Origin: a virus
Strand: one strand, 5' to 3'
Length of the DNA: 54,653 bases
IMG/VR virus record: IMGVR_UViG_3300021368_000936
Span: 1 to 54,653 of that record
This document shows, in pieces, positions 1 through 5,526 of the stretch. The stretch's first letter is position 1, and every line of letters begins with the position of its first letter. The notes below the pieces were generated by a model. The model worked only from the letters and a program-made list of their open reading frames with translations. It was not told the origin of the DNA and did not search any database. A program made the position numbers and the translations under genes.

Positions 1-132
1 AGAAAAAAATCTAAAGAAGCTAACTACTACGACGCCGAAAGCGAAGGCAAAGACTTCAAAGACAACTTCTACGCGCCAGAAGAGTACGGCACGTGGGACT
101 GTTACCACAAAGACAACACCGACGCGCCGTAG
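1..132 (+). CDS. C-terminal end of a charged protein, truncated by the window edge
   Basis: The frame is open from the first base to a TAG at 130-132 and gives 43 residues rich in Lys, Asp, Glu and Tyr. No start is visible, so the gene begins outside the window. The composition is that of a soluble acidic/basic tail. I do not recognise a family. The next gene starts 28 bases later. Confidence 0.5.
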   Translation, partial: RKKSKEANYYDAESEGKDFKDNFYAPEEYGTWDCYHKDNTDAP

Positions 133-160
133 TAAGAGTAAAGAAGCGGAGATTAAGGTC

Positions 161-334
161 ATGAACTCACGGAAACTTGAATTGTTTCCATGGGTAGGCA
201 CATTTCCATACTTCATGAAGGATGAAACAGAGAACAAAAAGTGTTGGTTTACCTGTGAAGAACATGCCACAAAGTACATCAGACGATACAACTGTAAGTA
301 CAAGCTTTACCACTACACTGGAGGAGGACGGTGA
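161..334 (+). CDS. small hypothetical protein (57 aa)
   Basis: The ATG at 161 follows an AAGG Shine-Dalgarno core at a good distance, and the frame runs to TGA at 332-334. The product is aromatic and basic in its second half (WFTCEEHATKYIRRYNCKYK) with three Cys. No family is recognised. It overlaps the start of the AbrB-like gene by about 70 bases in another frame, so either the overlap is real or one start is misplaced. The ribosome-binding site favours this gene being translated. Confidence 0.5.
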   Translation: MNSRKLELFPWVGTFPYFMKDETENKKCWFTCEEHATKYIRRYNCKYKLYHYTGGGR

Positions 335-614
335 TGATCTAATCCTCCCACTTCCTGAAGAGATTCTTAAGACACTATCGTGGAATGAGGGTGATATGTT
401 AAAATGGAGTGTAAATAAGGGGAGTATCACATTGGAGAAAGCAATGACAGATCCAGAGAAGTGGAATAGAGGACTAGACATCTTTATTGAGTCAGTAATC
501 GAACCTGATTCTAACCTTAGAGCACATGCTCATGAGCAAGAATGTTTCCATGAATTGATGTGGGTACGTGAGAATGTTCTGGCATATTTGAAAACTCTCA
601 GGTGGCGTGAATGA
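264..614 (+). CDS. AbrB/MazE-like small protein
   Basis: Residues about 18-53 read as a SpoVT/AbrB-type swapped-hairpin fold: TTTLEEDGDDLILPLPEE, then the LSWNEGDMLKW turn and a final strand GSITLEK. This is the arrangement of MazE-like antitoxins and AbrB DNA-binding regulators, and it is frequent among small phage proteins. About 65 further residues, rich in Glu and Trp, are unassigned. No toxin partner is seen nearby, so a role as free-standing regulator is only inference. The ATG at 264 has a GAAG just upstream; an in-frame ATG at 222 would add 14 residues but has its AAGG directly abutting the start codon. Confidence 0.6.
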   Translation: MPQSTSDDTTVSTSFTTTLEEDGDDLILPLPEEILKTLSWNEGDMLKWSVNKGSITLEKAMTDPEKWNRGLDIFIESVIEPDSNLRAHAHEQECFHELMWVRENVLAYLKTLRWRE

Positions 615-754
615 CACCAGAACCACAGAATCCTACCGTGCCACTAGTATTATCACTGGTGGCATGTTTTGTATTTGCCATTGGTATCATCATCGCTGGA
701 TACTTTCATGGTAACATGCACTTAATCACCACACTAAAGAATGCTCACTCATGA
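611..754 (+). CDS. small single-pass membrane protein (47 aa)
   Basis: The start overlaps the previous stop and the stop overlaps the next start, both as ATGA, so it is translationally coupled on each side. Residues about 10-30 form one uninterrupted hydrophobic segment (VPLVLSLVACFVFAIGIIIA) followed by a short polar tail with two His. This predicts one transmembrane helix. No family is recognised; tiny membrane peptides of this kind are common in cyanophage accessory regions and none of this sort has an assigned role that I can name. Confidence 0.6.
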   Translation: MTPEPQNPTVPLVLSLVACFVFAIGIIIAGYFHGNMHLITTLKNAHS

Positions 755-1245
755 AAGAATTTGATTATGACCTGGATTACAAACAACTTGACTTCAAAGA
801 TCCAGACACTCGTAGACTTTATCGTATTGGAAGGGGAGAGCAAGGAGTTCTATTGGTACGCCCTTATACAGACATTATTTGTGCTCATTGGCGATTTAGA
901 ACCCCTCACATAGCAATACAATCTGCTACACACATTTACTCAATGTTCTTACGTTATCTTGACCAAGAAGATTTCATTGGTATGGATATGTGTCGTAAGT
1001 TTCTTGAGATGGGGTTCACACGGTCTAGAAGGTATGCTAACCATCGTTCAGGTAGGAAGTATGCCACGAAACCGCCATACTACCATACAGGCGATCGTGG
1101 AGGGGTGCCAGTGTTACCACAAGAATTAGATTGTTTGACCAATGAGAAGGCACAATGTGCTAAGATCTTTAAAATCTATCGTGATCGTGCTGCCAAACAC
1201 CCAGAGTATGTTAGAATGAGAAAAACATGGAGATCCAATGAATAA
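751..1245 (+). CDS. DUF4385-like protein
   Basis: The 164-residue product contains a compact series of conserved-looking blocks: LYRIGRGEQGVLLVRPYT near residues 23-40, HWRFRTPHIA near 46-55, and GMDMCRKFLEMGFTRSRRYA near 76-95 followed by NHRSGRKY. These blocks match my recollection of the DUF4385 family found in bacteria and phages. The biochemical role is unknown. The length fits a single-domain family member. It starts in an ATGA overlap with the membrane peptide upstream, and the next gene begins before its stop. Confidence 0.7.
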   Translation: MKEFDYDLDYKQLDFKDPDTRRLYRIGRGEQGVLLVRPYTDIICAHWRFRTPHIAIQSATHIYSMFLRYLDQEDFIGMDMCRKFLEMGFTRSRRYANHRSGRKYATKPPYYHTGDRGGVPVLPQELDCLTNEKAQCAKIFKIYRDRAAKHPEYVRMRKTWRSNE

Positions 1246-1411
1246 CCATTATGATCGTGATCACCCACATATCACACTAGATGAACAACTAGAGATTGAC
1301 ACTGAACTCACTCAGTTACACAATCGTTATGATAGACTAATCGAAAAAGTATACCTAATGGGGTATAAGAAAGGACTACTACATAATCAAAACACATCAG
1401 ACGAACAATGA
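1238..1411 (+). CDS. small hypothetical protein (57 aa)
   Basis: The ATG lies 8 bases before the end of the DUF4385-like gene in another frame, and the stop overlaps the next start as ATGA. The product has a His-rich N-terminus (MNNHYDRDHPHITL) and then an amphipathic helix rich in Leu and Glu that could form a coiled coil. No family is recognised. Confidence 0.55.
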   Translation: MNNHYDRDHPHITLDEQLEIDTELTQLHNRYDRLIEKVYLMGYKKGLLHNQNTSDEQ

Positions 1412-1566
1412 ATCTAACTCTACAAGAGATTGATCATATCATCAAAGCACTTGAATCAATGTCATCTCATGATGTAGCAAGAGCAAGAGAACTCATCGCC
1501 CCAGGAGTAACAGATCATCGAGCACTAGTTAATAAACTACAAAACTACAAATATCGCTTACAATAA
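1408..1566 (+). CDS. small helical hypothetical protein (52 aa)
   Basis: Coupled to the previous gene by an ATGA overlap. The sequence is mostly predicted helix (LQEIDHIIKALESMSSHDVA, then ARELIAPGV and a basic C-terminus). No family is recognised. Confidence 0.55.
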   Translation: MNLTLQEIDHIIKALESMSSHDVARARELIAPGVTDHRALVNKLQNYKYRLQ

Positions 1567-1568
1567 TC

Positions 1569-1748
1569 ATGTACGAAGAACTAAACTGTTTTGAAGAAGC
1601 ACTAAAACACTTCGGCACTAGAGTAGAGATCATTACTGCTATGGAAATGTCTCGCCGTATCACCCCTGAAGATGCTTACCAAATGATCAAGGATGAACTG
1701 AAAGAAGTAAAAAAGTGTCGTAAACTCTTCAAATCAGAAGAATGCTAA
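1569..1748 (+). CDS. small hypothetical protein (59 aa)
   Basis: It starts two bases after the previous stop, as expected in this packed chain. Helical, with an acidic N-terminus (MYEELNCFEEALKHF) and a Lys-rich C-terminus containing a lone Cys. Residues SRRITPEDAYQMIKDEL look like a short helix-turn-helix-like segment, but this is too short to claim. No family is recognised. Confidence 0.5.
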   Translation: MYEELNCFEEALKHFGTRVEIITAMEMSRRITPEDAYQMIKDELKEVKKCRKLFKSEEC

Positions 1749-1828
1749 GCACACTATTCATTCTATTCTTCATCATACTACTAACAATCACAATGGAGAT
1801 GACATGGGGTGTCAAACGACCACGCTAA
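1742..1828 (+). CDS. tiny membrane peptide (28 aa)
   Basis: A 28-residue reading frame starts inside the end of the previous gene. Residues 2-18 are almost wholly hydrophobic (LSTLFILFFIILLTITM) and are followed by EMTWGVKRPR, a positively charged end. It fits a one-helix peptide with the basic side in the cytoplasm. The hydrophobicity could be coincidental in so short a frame, so confidence is limited. Confidence 0.4.
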   Translation: MLSTLFILFFIILLTITMEMTWGVKRPR

Positions 1829-2018
1829 ATGGACACATGGTGGACTAGAACCAACATCAGTTAACATACTACGATTAATATCAGAACTAGAAGGAGCATA
1901 CCAACTAACAAAGTATATGGCATTTGATGATGATAATGCTATACTAGATCAGATGAAGCAACGATACTACAAACTGTACTTCAAACTATCCAAGGAGGAG
2001 AAACAATGTTCACAGTAA
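1809..2018 (+). CDS. small hypothetical protein (69 aa), GTG start
   Basis: The only reasonable in-frame start near the 5' end is the GTG at 1809, preceded by GGAG about ten bases upstream. It overlaps the membrane peptide by 20 bases. The product has a GGLEPTSVNILRLISELEGA segment, a short acidic DDDN patch and a Lys/Tyr-rich helix. No family is recognised. Confidence 0.5.
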   Translation: MSNDHAKWTHGGLEPTSVNILRLISELEGAYQLTKYMAFDDDNAILDQMKQRYYKLYFKLSKEEKQCSQ

Positions 2019-2176
2019 TTACATACGATAATGAACATAAATGTACTCATTACCATGAGGTAGCAGATGCTATAGATTATGATGATGCTGAACAAGTAGT
2101 CAAAGATTCTCACCCTAATGAAAGACTACTCGGTATTACCTATTCTCCCCAGGGTAACTCACAAGCTACTACATAG
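2006..2176 (+). CDS. small hypothetical protein (56 aa)
   Basis: An excellent Shine-Dalgarno (AAGGAGG) sits eight bases before the ATG at 2006, inside the end of the previous gene. The product (MFTVITYDNEHKCTHYHEVA at the N-terminus) is acidic with alternating strands and ends with LLGITYSPQG. No family is recognised. It is the last gene of the packed chain before the gene-free stretch. Confidence 0.6.
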   Translation: MFTVITYDNEHKCTHYHEVADAIDYDDAEQVVKDSHPNERLLGITYSPQGNSQATT

Positions 2177-2224
2177 GCACTCTCTAGTATACATCAGCAT
2201 TCCTTAACGTAATTATACTCCCCC

Positions 2225-2257
2225 TGTGGAAAAGGTTGTGGAAAAACCTGTGGAAAA
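2225..2257 (+). repeat. three TGTGGAAAA boxes at exact 12-bp spacing
   Basis: TGTGGAAAA occurs at 2225-2233, 2237-2245 and 2249-2257. Its complement TTTTCCACA matches, as I recall it, the DnaA-box form reported for cyanobacteria. AGGTT and AACCT around the middle copy could also pair into a small hairpin. Identity as DnaA sites is inference. Confidence 0.6.
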
Positions 2258-2415
2258 CTAAATGTATTAAAAAACATAGGTAGTGTGCTTTAATGTGCTC
2301 TGGTGTTGTTGGCTTAGCGCCCCTGCTATGGAACGTCAAGTGCCTCAGTGACACCCCTCAAAGTGGCACACAGACCCCTCTCAGGGCATCCTAGTGGCTG
2401 TACAATGACTATGTT

Positions 2416-2505
2416 CTGAAAAACACGAAAAACTCAAAAAAATCAAAAAACCAGAAAGTTTAAATTCTTAAAAAGTGAGAATTTTGAGTTTTTTCGATTT
2501 TTCAG
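2416..2505. repeat. long AT-rich inverted repeat with a nested alternative hairpin
   Basis: The left arm (2416-2439, CTGAAAAACACGAAAAACTC...) is nearly the reverse complement of the right arm (2481-2505, ...GAGTTTTTTCGATTTTTCAG). Inside it AAATTCT (2462-2468) pairs with AGAATTT (2478-2484), so two partly exclusive structures are possible. There is no GC-rich stem of the kind typical for an intrinsic terminator. Confidence 0.55.
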
Positions 2506-2536
2506 AATTTAAAATAGTTAAACTTTAACAATTTCA

Positions 2537-2767
2537 ATGTTTTTCGAGAAATTTGAGTCTTCAGCAGTTAAATCTATTGAAGTAGAAGATAATGTTGTTA
2601 CTATTGTGTTTAATTCTTCAGATAAAGAATACAAATACAATATTATGAATGAAGAGTTTGTAAATACTCTTCAAGATAGTATTATGAATAACAAATCAAT
2701 TGGTAGTTTGATTAATAAATCAATCAAAGATAAATTGATTGTTGAACTAAATACCACTACTATTTGA
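2537..2767 (+). CDS. KTSC-domain-like small protein
   Basis: The 76-residue product follows the KTSC pattern: FESSAVKSIEVEDNVVTIVF, then a KEYKYNIMNEEFVNTL stretch and a final INKSIKDKL. KTSC domains are short beta-rich modules found in bacteria and phages, often beside nucleic-acid enzymes; their role is unsettled. It lies immediately after the AT-rich inverted repeat, with no strong Shine-Dalgarno visible. Confidence 0.6.
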   Translation: MFFEKFESSAVKSIEVEDNVVTIVFNSSDKEYKYNIMNEEFVNTLQDSIMNNKSIGSLINKSIKDKLIVELNTTTI

Positions 2768-2789
2768 TAGTAATAACTAACAACTAATA

Positions 2790-2945
2790 ATGGCAAAGAC
2801 TAATAGAACTTCCTCTCACAAACAACAGTTTGAAGATGAGTATGAAGATTTCGGGTACGATGTTAAGAACGCCCGAAGATATCAGTCCAAATCTAAACGT
2901 ACACCAAAGTTTAAAGATTACAATGACTTCGAGGACAGTAATTGA
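2790..2945 (+). CDS. small highly charged hypothetical protein (51 aa)
   Basis: The frame runs from the ATG at 2790 to TGA at 2943-2945. Basic termini flank an acidic centre (QQFEDEYEDFGYDVKN), and the second half is Lys/Arg-rich (RRYQSKSKRTPKFKDY). It looks intrinsically disordered, and nucleic-acid or protein binding is only a guess. Confidence 0.5.
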   Translation: MAKTNRTSSHKQQFEDEYEDFGYDVKNARRYQSKSKRTPKFKDYNDFEDSN

Positions 2946-2980
2946 ACTGTCCACTACCACTTGATTTCTGATGTGGTTGA

Positions 2981-3000
2981 TGTATTGTATGTAAGTCAAA
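2981..3000 (+). promoter_or_regulatory. host-type promoter, TGTATTGTAT box with AAGTCAA leader
   Basis: TGTATTGTAT (2981-2990) followed by AAGTCAAACAAA lies just before the gene at 3013. Nearly the same block recurs at 3308 before the next gene, which supports a functional -10 and start region. Confidence 0.5.
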
Positions 3001-3012
3001 CAAATTCATCCA

Positions 3013-3261
3013 ATGAAAGAGAACATCATCGACAGAGAAAAACTCCAAGATGCACTCATTGAATCGATCATTGATGGTATGGATCACAAGACGATGTATG
3101 CCTACGTTTATGATAGTTTGAATGGCAACTTTGATGATTACACAATGAACGAACTTATTCAGGAGACTGAAGAGTATTACCCTGAATTGTTGGAAGATTG
3201 TAATGTAGTACAGGTGACCTACACTGACACCCCCATGGCAGAAGAAGTCTACGGCGGGTGA
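3013..3261 (+). CDS. small acidic hypothetical protein (82 aa)
   Basis: Begins at ATG 3013 behind a host-like promoter. The sequence is helical and strongly acidic (EKLQDALIESIIDGMDHKTM, then NELIQETEEYYPELLEDC), with a short disordered C-terminus. No family is recognised. It is followed by a GC hairpin (3282-3302) that could end its transcript. Confidence 0.6.
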   Translation: MKENIIDREKLQDALIESIIDGMDHKTMYAYVYDSLNGNFDDYTMNELIQETEEYYPELLEDCNVVQVTYTDTPMAEEVYGG

Positions 3262-3281
3262 CAGTCGGACTAGTGGCACAC

Positions 3282-3302
3282 AGGGGGTTGTAAGTGCCCC
3301 CT
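3282..3302 (+). terminator. GC hairpin, possible weak terminator
   Basis: AGGGGG (3282-3287) pairs with CCCCCT (3297-3302) over a nine-base loop. Only a short pyrimidine run follows, so it may be a weak terminator, or it may belong to the promoter region of the next gene. Confidence 0.45.
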
Positions 3303-3307
3303 TCTCC

Positions 3308-3330
3308 TGTATTGTATAGAAGTCAACCAA
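3308..3330 (+). promoter_or_regulatory. host-type promoter before the gene at 3343
   Basis: TGTATTGTATAGAAGTCAAC is a near copy of the block at 2981. An AGTGGCACA box lies upstream at 3272-3280. The hexamers TATTGT or TATAGA could act as the -10 element. Confidence 0.5.
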
Positions 3331-3342
3331 ACGACACCAAAC

Positions 3343-3666
3343 ATGCGTAAGATCGAACGACTGATGAATGCTGCTGTTCACAACAACAGCAACTGGAGCA
3401 ATTCCAACACCAGTGTTACTTTCTGCCCTGAATCTGAAGAGTCCAAAGTATACCTTCACGGCAACCACATTGCCACTGTGGGTGACAACTTCCTTCAAAT
3501 ATTTGATGGTGGATGGCAATCCAACACCACCAAATCTCGTCTGAATGCTCTCATTAATGAGTTCTGTAATGCCATGACCGATGGTGTACATCAGAAGGAT
3601 TTTGCTTGGTTCATTCGTGACAACAACGTCACACGTGAATTCGAGAATGGGTACATCTTCGCCTGA
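3343..3666 (+). CDS. hypothetical protein of a cyanophage small-protein type (107 aa)
   Basis: Recognisable blocks are KVYLHGNHIATVGDN near residues 45-59 and LQIFDGGWQSNTTKSRLNAL near 61-80. I recall this LHGN...DGGW...TTKSRLNAL layout from other cyanophage and plasmid small proteins, without an assigned function. The fold looks like a beta sheet followed by helices. It has its own promoter upstream and is followed by an intrinsic terminator at 3713, so it is probably a single-gene unit. Confidence 0.65.
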   Translation: MRKIERLMNAAVHNNSNWSNSNTSVTFCPESEESKVYLHGNHIATVGDNFLQIFDGGWQSNTTKSRLNALINEFCNAMTDGVHQKDFAWFIRDNNVTREFENGYIFA

Positions 3667-3712
3667 TAGATGCACTACCACTTGCCAGCACTTCCTAATG
3701 GTGTAGAGTATC

Positions 3713-3738
3713 AACCCCGTCGAAAGATGGGGTTTTTT
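3713..3738 (+). terminator. intrinsic terminator
   Basis: AACCCC (3713-3718) pairs with GGGGTT (3729-3734) around a ten-base loop, and a T run continues to 3738. This is the clearest classical terminator in the window. Confidence 0.7.
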
Positions 3739-3744
3739 ATTGTA

Positions 3745-3767
3745 TACAACATCACAAAAATGTTGTA
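3745..3767. promoter_or_regulatory. operator-like palindrome
   Basis: TACAACAT (3745-3752) and ATGTTGTA (3760-3767) are perfect inverted copies with a seven-base spacer. They lie just upstream of the small gene at 3810, overlapping a TTGTAC/TTAAAT promoter-like pair, a location suited to a dimeric repressor. Formally it could be an RNA hairpin. Confidence 0.4.
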
Positions 3768-3809
3768 CAATGCTGTTAAATAGCAACGACACTTTCAAGG
3801 GGGTTTCTA

Positions 3810-3941
3810 ATGACAGTTCAGGAAATGTACGATGAAATGATTGAACAGTCTTTGGAAGATTATTTTGTAGGGTATACAGAGACATCACAATATGATGATA
3901 GAGGTGAATACGTAGACATTGAATATACCACTGCTAATTAA
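3810..3941 (+). CDS. small acidic hypothetical protein (43 aa)
   Basis: AAGGGGG precedes the ATG at 3810 by about eight bases. The product is acidic throughout (MTVQEMYDEMIEQSLEDYFV, then YDDRGEYVDIEY). No family is recognised. The upstream palindrome suggests regulated expression. Confidence 0.5.
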   Translation: MTVQEMYDEMIEQSLEDYFVGYTETSQYDDRGEYVDIEYTTAN

Positions 3942-4015
3942 CACAAACTGGTCAGCCGCGCCAACCACCTGACTAAGTGGCACAGCACCCCCAGCAAACC
4001 GTCCGACCCCGTGCT

Positions 4016-4021
4016 TATAAT
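4016..4021 (+). promoter_or_regulatory. consensus TATAAT -10 element
   Basis: TATAAT ends only seven bases before the ATG at 4028, so the transcript would be nearly leaderless. An AGTGGCACA box lies 40 bases upstream at 3976. No good -35 hexamer is visible, which fits activator-dependent use. Confidence 0.5.
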
Positions 4022-4027
4022 AGGCAC

Positions 4028-4204
4028 ATGAGAAACAAACTGATCAACGACGACAACTTGCTTGAACTCCAAGGGTTCATGTTTGACACCATGGCATCTG
4101 CTGAAATGGCAGTCGATTGGTTTTGTGATCGCTTCGAATGTTCTGCCACTGATGAAGTGATCGACTTTGTAATTGATGCCCACTTTGCTTTCTTCGGTGA
4201 ATGA
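4028..4204 (+). CDS. small hypothetical protein (58 aa)
   Basis: I chose the ATG at 4028 rather than the in-frame GTG at 3977, because a consensus -10 lies between them. The product is helical and acidic (LINDDNLLELQGFMFDTMAS, then DWFCDRFECSATDEVIDFVI). The stop overlaps the next start as ATGA. No family is recognised. Confidence 0.55.
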   Translation: MRNKLINDDNLLELQGFMFDTMASAEMAVDWFCDRFECSATDEVIDFVIDAHFAFFGE

Positions 4205-4449
4205 ACAAAATGTCAACCAAAGGCAACTTTTCTTTCTACAAGGTAGAGATTGACCTCCACGAATCTCCCTGCCATCCTATTGTTTTCTTTAGGAAAGAAC
4301 GTAAGTGCAAAACATCTAAGGGGATGGATAGGCAACACAATCGAGTTGTGAATGAGACGGTTGATCAATGGCGTCCATACTCTCAAAGGATCAGGCGTTA
4401 CACCATCTCACGTGTGCCAGCAGATCAAGTGGACTATGTGGTGAACTGA
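4201..4449 (+). CDS. small basic hypothetical protein (82 aa)
   Basis: Coupled to the preceding gene through ATGA. The product is basic, with strands at the N-terminus (GNFSFYKVEIDLHESPCHPI), a Lys-rich centre (FRKERKCKTSKG) and an Arg-rich end. It could bind nucleic acid, but no motif proves this. Confidence 0.55.
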   Translation: MNKMSTKGNFSFYKVEIDLHESPCHPIVFFRKERKCKTSKGMDRQHNRVVNETVDQWRPYSQRIRRYTISRVPADQVDYVVN

Positions 4450-4465
4450 TCGCCCTCCCATCCTC

Positions 4466-4471
4466 TATACT
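4466..4471 (+). promoter_or_regulatory. TATACT -10 element
   Basis: TATACT lies seven bases before the ATG at 4478, again a nearly leaderless layout. AGTGG occurs 38 bases upstream at 4428, inside the previous gene. Confidence 0.4.
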
Positions 4472-4477
4472 AAGGAC

Positions 4478-4675
4478 ATGACAAACAAAGCAATGAAACC
4501 ATCCGACTTCCCCATGGCACAGTCCCTCACCTTTGCTGACCTGACGGGTCGTGCTGGTCGCCCCATGGACTTCGATGGTGACTTCGATGATCACTTCACC
4601 GCTGAGGATTATGATCGCCGCCGTGCTCAGCGTGACGGTTGGGGAACTGACTCCTGGGACCGCTACTGCCGCTGA
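4478..4675 (+). CDS. small hypothetical protein (65 aa), GC-rich gene
   Basis: The product is Asp/Arg-rich and probably disordered, with blocks such as FADLTGRAGRPMDFDGDFDD and YDRRRAQRDGWG. Base composition rises to about 60% GC here, above the phage structural genes. No family is recognised. Confidence 0.5.
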   Translation: MTNKAMKPSDFPMAQSLTFADLTGRAGRPMDFDGDFDDHFTAEDYDRRRAQRDGWGTDSWDRYCR

Positions 4676-4681
4676 GCAGGG

Positions 4682-4699
4682 TCTACAATACACACAACA
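4682..4699 (+). promoter_or_regulatory. promoter with CA-rich leader, copy 1
   Basis: TCTACAATACACACAACA includes a TACAAT -10 and is repeated exactly at 5010. The leader that follows is CA-rich and has no Shine-Dalgarno before the ATG at 4715. Confidence 0.5.
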
Positions 4700-4714
4700 A
4701 ACAAACCAAACCAC

Positions 4715-4972
4715 ATGACCATCGCCACTGCTCCTGAGACCTTCAACGGTTGGGCAAACTACGAGACCTGGAACGTGTCCCTGTGGATCAACAACGATGA
4801 GGCGATGTACCGTCTCGCTCGAATCAAGGGGCACAGTGGATACGATCACCTGATCCCTGCCCTAGAGGTGAACTTCGGGCAGATGACCCCTGATGGTGTC
4901 CGTTGGATGGATGGACGGATCGACACCGACGAGATGGACGAGATGCTCGAAGAACTGTGTGACAACGGGTGA
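4715..4972 (+). CDS. ETWN-motif protein (DUF7249-like)
   Basis: The N-terminal block FNGWANYETWNVSLWINNDE is a signature I recall from small cyanophage and plasmid proteins grouped as DUF7249; their function is unknown. The 85-residue length is usual for them. The rest is helical and ends acidic (TDEMDEMLEELCDNG). Its promoter block is shared with the next gene, and its GC content is high like its neighbours. Confidence 0.65.
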   Translation: MTIATAPETFNGWANYETWNVSLWINNDEAMYRLARIKGHSGYDHLIPALEVNFGQMTPDGVRWMDGRIDTDEMDEMLEELCDNG

Positions 4973-5009
4973 ACTGTACCCCATAGGGCAGGCAACCCCT
5001 GCCCTGGGC

Positions 5010-5027
5010 TCTACAATACACACAACA
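5010..5027 (+). promoter_or_regulatory. promoter with CA-rich leader, copy 2
   Basis: Exact second copy of the 18-base block at 4682, again followed by a short CA-rich leader without Shine-Dalgarno, 12 bases before the ATG at 5039. Confidence 0.5.
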
Positions 5028-5038
5028 GAGAAACACAG

Positions 5039-5245
5039 ATGCCCACCGCTTGCTTCGCCGTCCAACCTGCCTCATTCGCCAACTTCGATGAGTGGGGTTG
5101 TGATTGGGCAACCGATATCAACCATGCCTACCGTCTCGCTGCTACCTATGGAGAAGATGCAATCATTTGGCGCTGCCCCCACCAAGGCAACCCCATCCGC
5201 TGGGTTCGTGTTGAGCACCAAGGCGACAGCATCCAAGCGTGCTAA
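5039..5245 (+). CDS. small hypothetical protein (68 aa)
   Basis: The product has Cys and aromatic residues scattered through it (MPTACFAVQPASFANFDEWG, then EDAIIWRCPHQGNPIRWVRV). The end, with IIWR, WVRVE and QAC, looks like a small beta sheet. No family is recognised. The promoter placement favours this frame over the other long frame crossing the region. Confidence 0.5.
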   Translation: MPTACFAVQPASFANFDEWGCDWATDINHAYRLAATYGEDAIIWRCPHQGNPIRWVRVEHQGDSIQAC

Positions 5246-5318
5246 GATTGCCAAGGCAGGCGCTCGCCTCCTGAATCGTTTCCTCCCACACCATAAGATC
5301 GTCGTCTTCACCAAATGA
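5157..5318 (+). CDS. possible small basic protein overlapping its neighbours (53 aa)
   Basis: An ATG at 5157 closely follows GGAG, and the frame ends at 5318 in an ATGA overlap with the next gene. The C-terminal half is strongly basic (SKRAKIAKAGARLLNRF). It overlaps the previous gene by 89 bases in another frame. The coupling to the next gene is the main reason to list it; it may equally be a chance frame in GC-rich sequence. Confidence 0.35.
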   Translation: MQSFGAAPTKATPSAGFVLSTKATASKRAKIAKAGARLLNRFLPHHKIVVFTK

Positions 5319-5515
5319 ACTTCGGAACAGCAACCAAAGCAGAACTCATGGCAGCAGGGTTCACCATGAAGACCATCCGCCCACGTCGCCCACGTAAGGG
5401 TGAACTCATCTGCCAGCGAGTCGGATTTAAAACCAAGCGAGGCAGTCAGCAATGGCGACAGCGTGAGCACATCAGCAGTCCATCTGCCTATGCCGTGGTG
5501 ATGGGCAACGGGTGA
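5315..5515 (+). CDS. small basic hypothetical protein (66 aa)
   Basis: Starts in an ATGA overlap. The N-terminal TKAELMAAGFTMKTIRPRRP is followed by a Lys/Arg-rich centre (RKGELICQRVGFKTKRG). The net charge suggests nucleic-acid contact, unproven. It is the last gene before the large GC hairpin. Confidence 0.5.
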   Translation: MNFGTATKAELMAAGFTMKTIRPRRPRKGELICQRVGFKTKRGSQQWRQREHISSPSAYAVVMGNG

Positions 5516-5526
5516 CAGTATAGCAC

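Larger units (their letters stand above)
2177..2536. other. gene-free stretch with boxed repeats and AT-rich inverted repeats
   Basis: No credible reading frame occupies these 360 bases. From left to right it holds three TGTGGAAAA boxes (2225-2257), a mixed-composition part with an AGTGGCACA motif (2362-2370) and a TACAAT -10-like hexamer (2401-2406), then a very AT-rich tract (2410-2536) containing nested inverted repeats. The combination resembles a replication or transcription control region rather than a plain spacer. Confidence 0.6.

Noticed and set aside
2280-2400. Possible structured RNA or tRNA in the mixed-composition part of the gene-free stretch
   Set aside because: No cloverleaf, anticodon arm or T-loop consensus could be built by eye.
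3670-3783. 37-codon frame starting just after the gene ending at 3666
   Set aside because: It runs through the intrinsic terminator and the palindrome, and lacks a Shine-Dalgarno.
2911-3888. Long open frame on the - strand (325 codons)
   Set aside because: It runs antisense through three + strand small genes, the terminator at 3713 and two promoters. The translation is irregular, and the opposing genes have better starts and contexts. It is unusual in length but most likely a shadow.
3977-4027. Upstream GTG start for the gene at 4028
   Set aside because: The TATAAT at 4016 lies downstream of this GTG, and the added residues would cover the AGTGGCACA box.
4893-5318. Full-length + strand frame of 141 codons
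   Set aside because: Its first half overlaps the ETWN gene and the promoter copy at 5010. Only the end from about 5157 was kept as a possible small gene.
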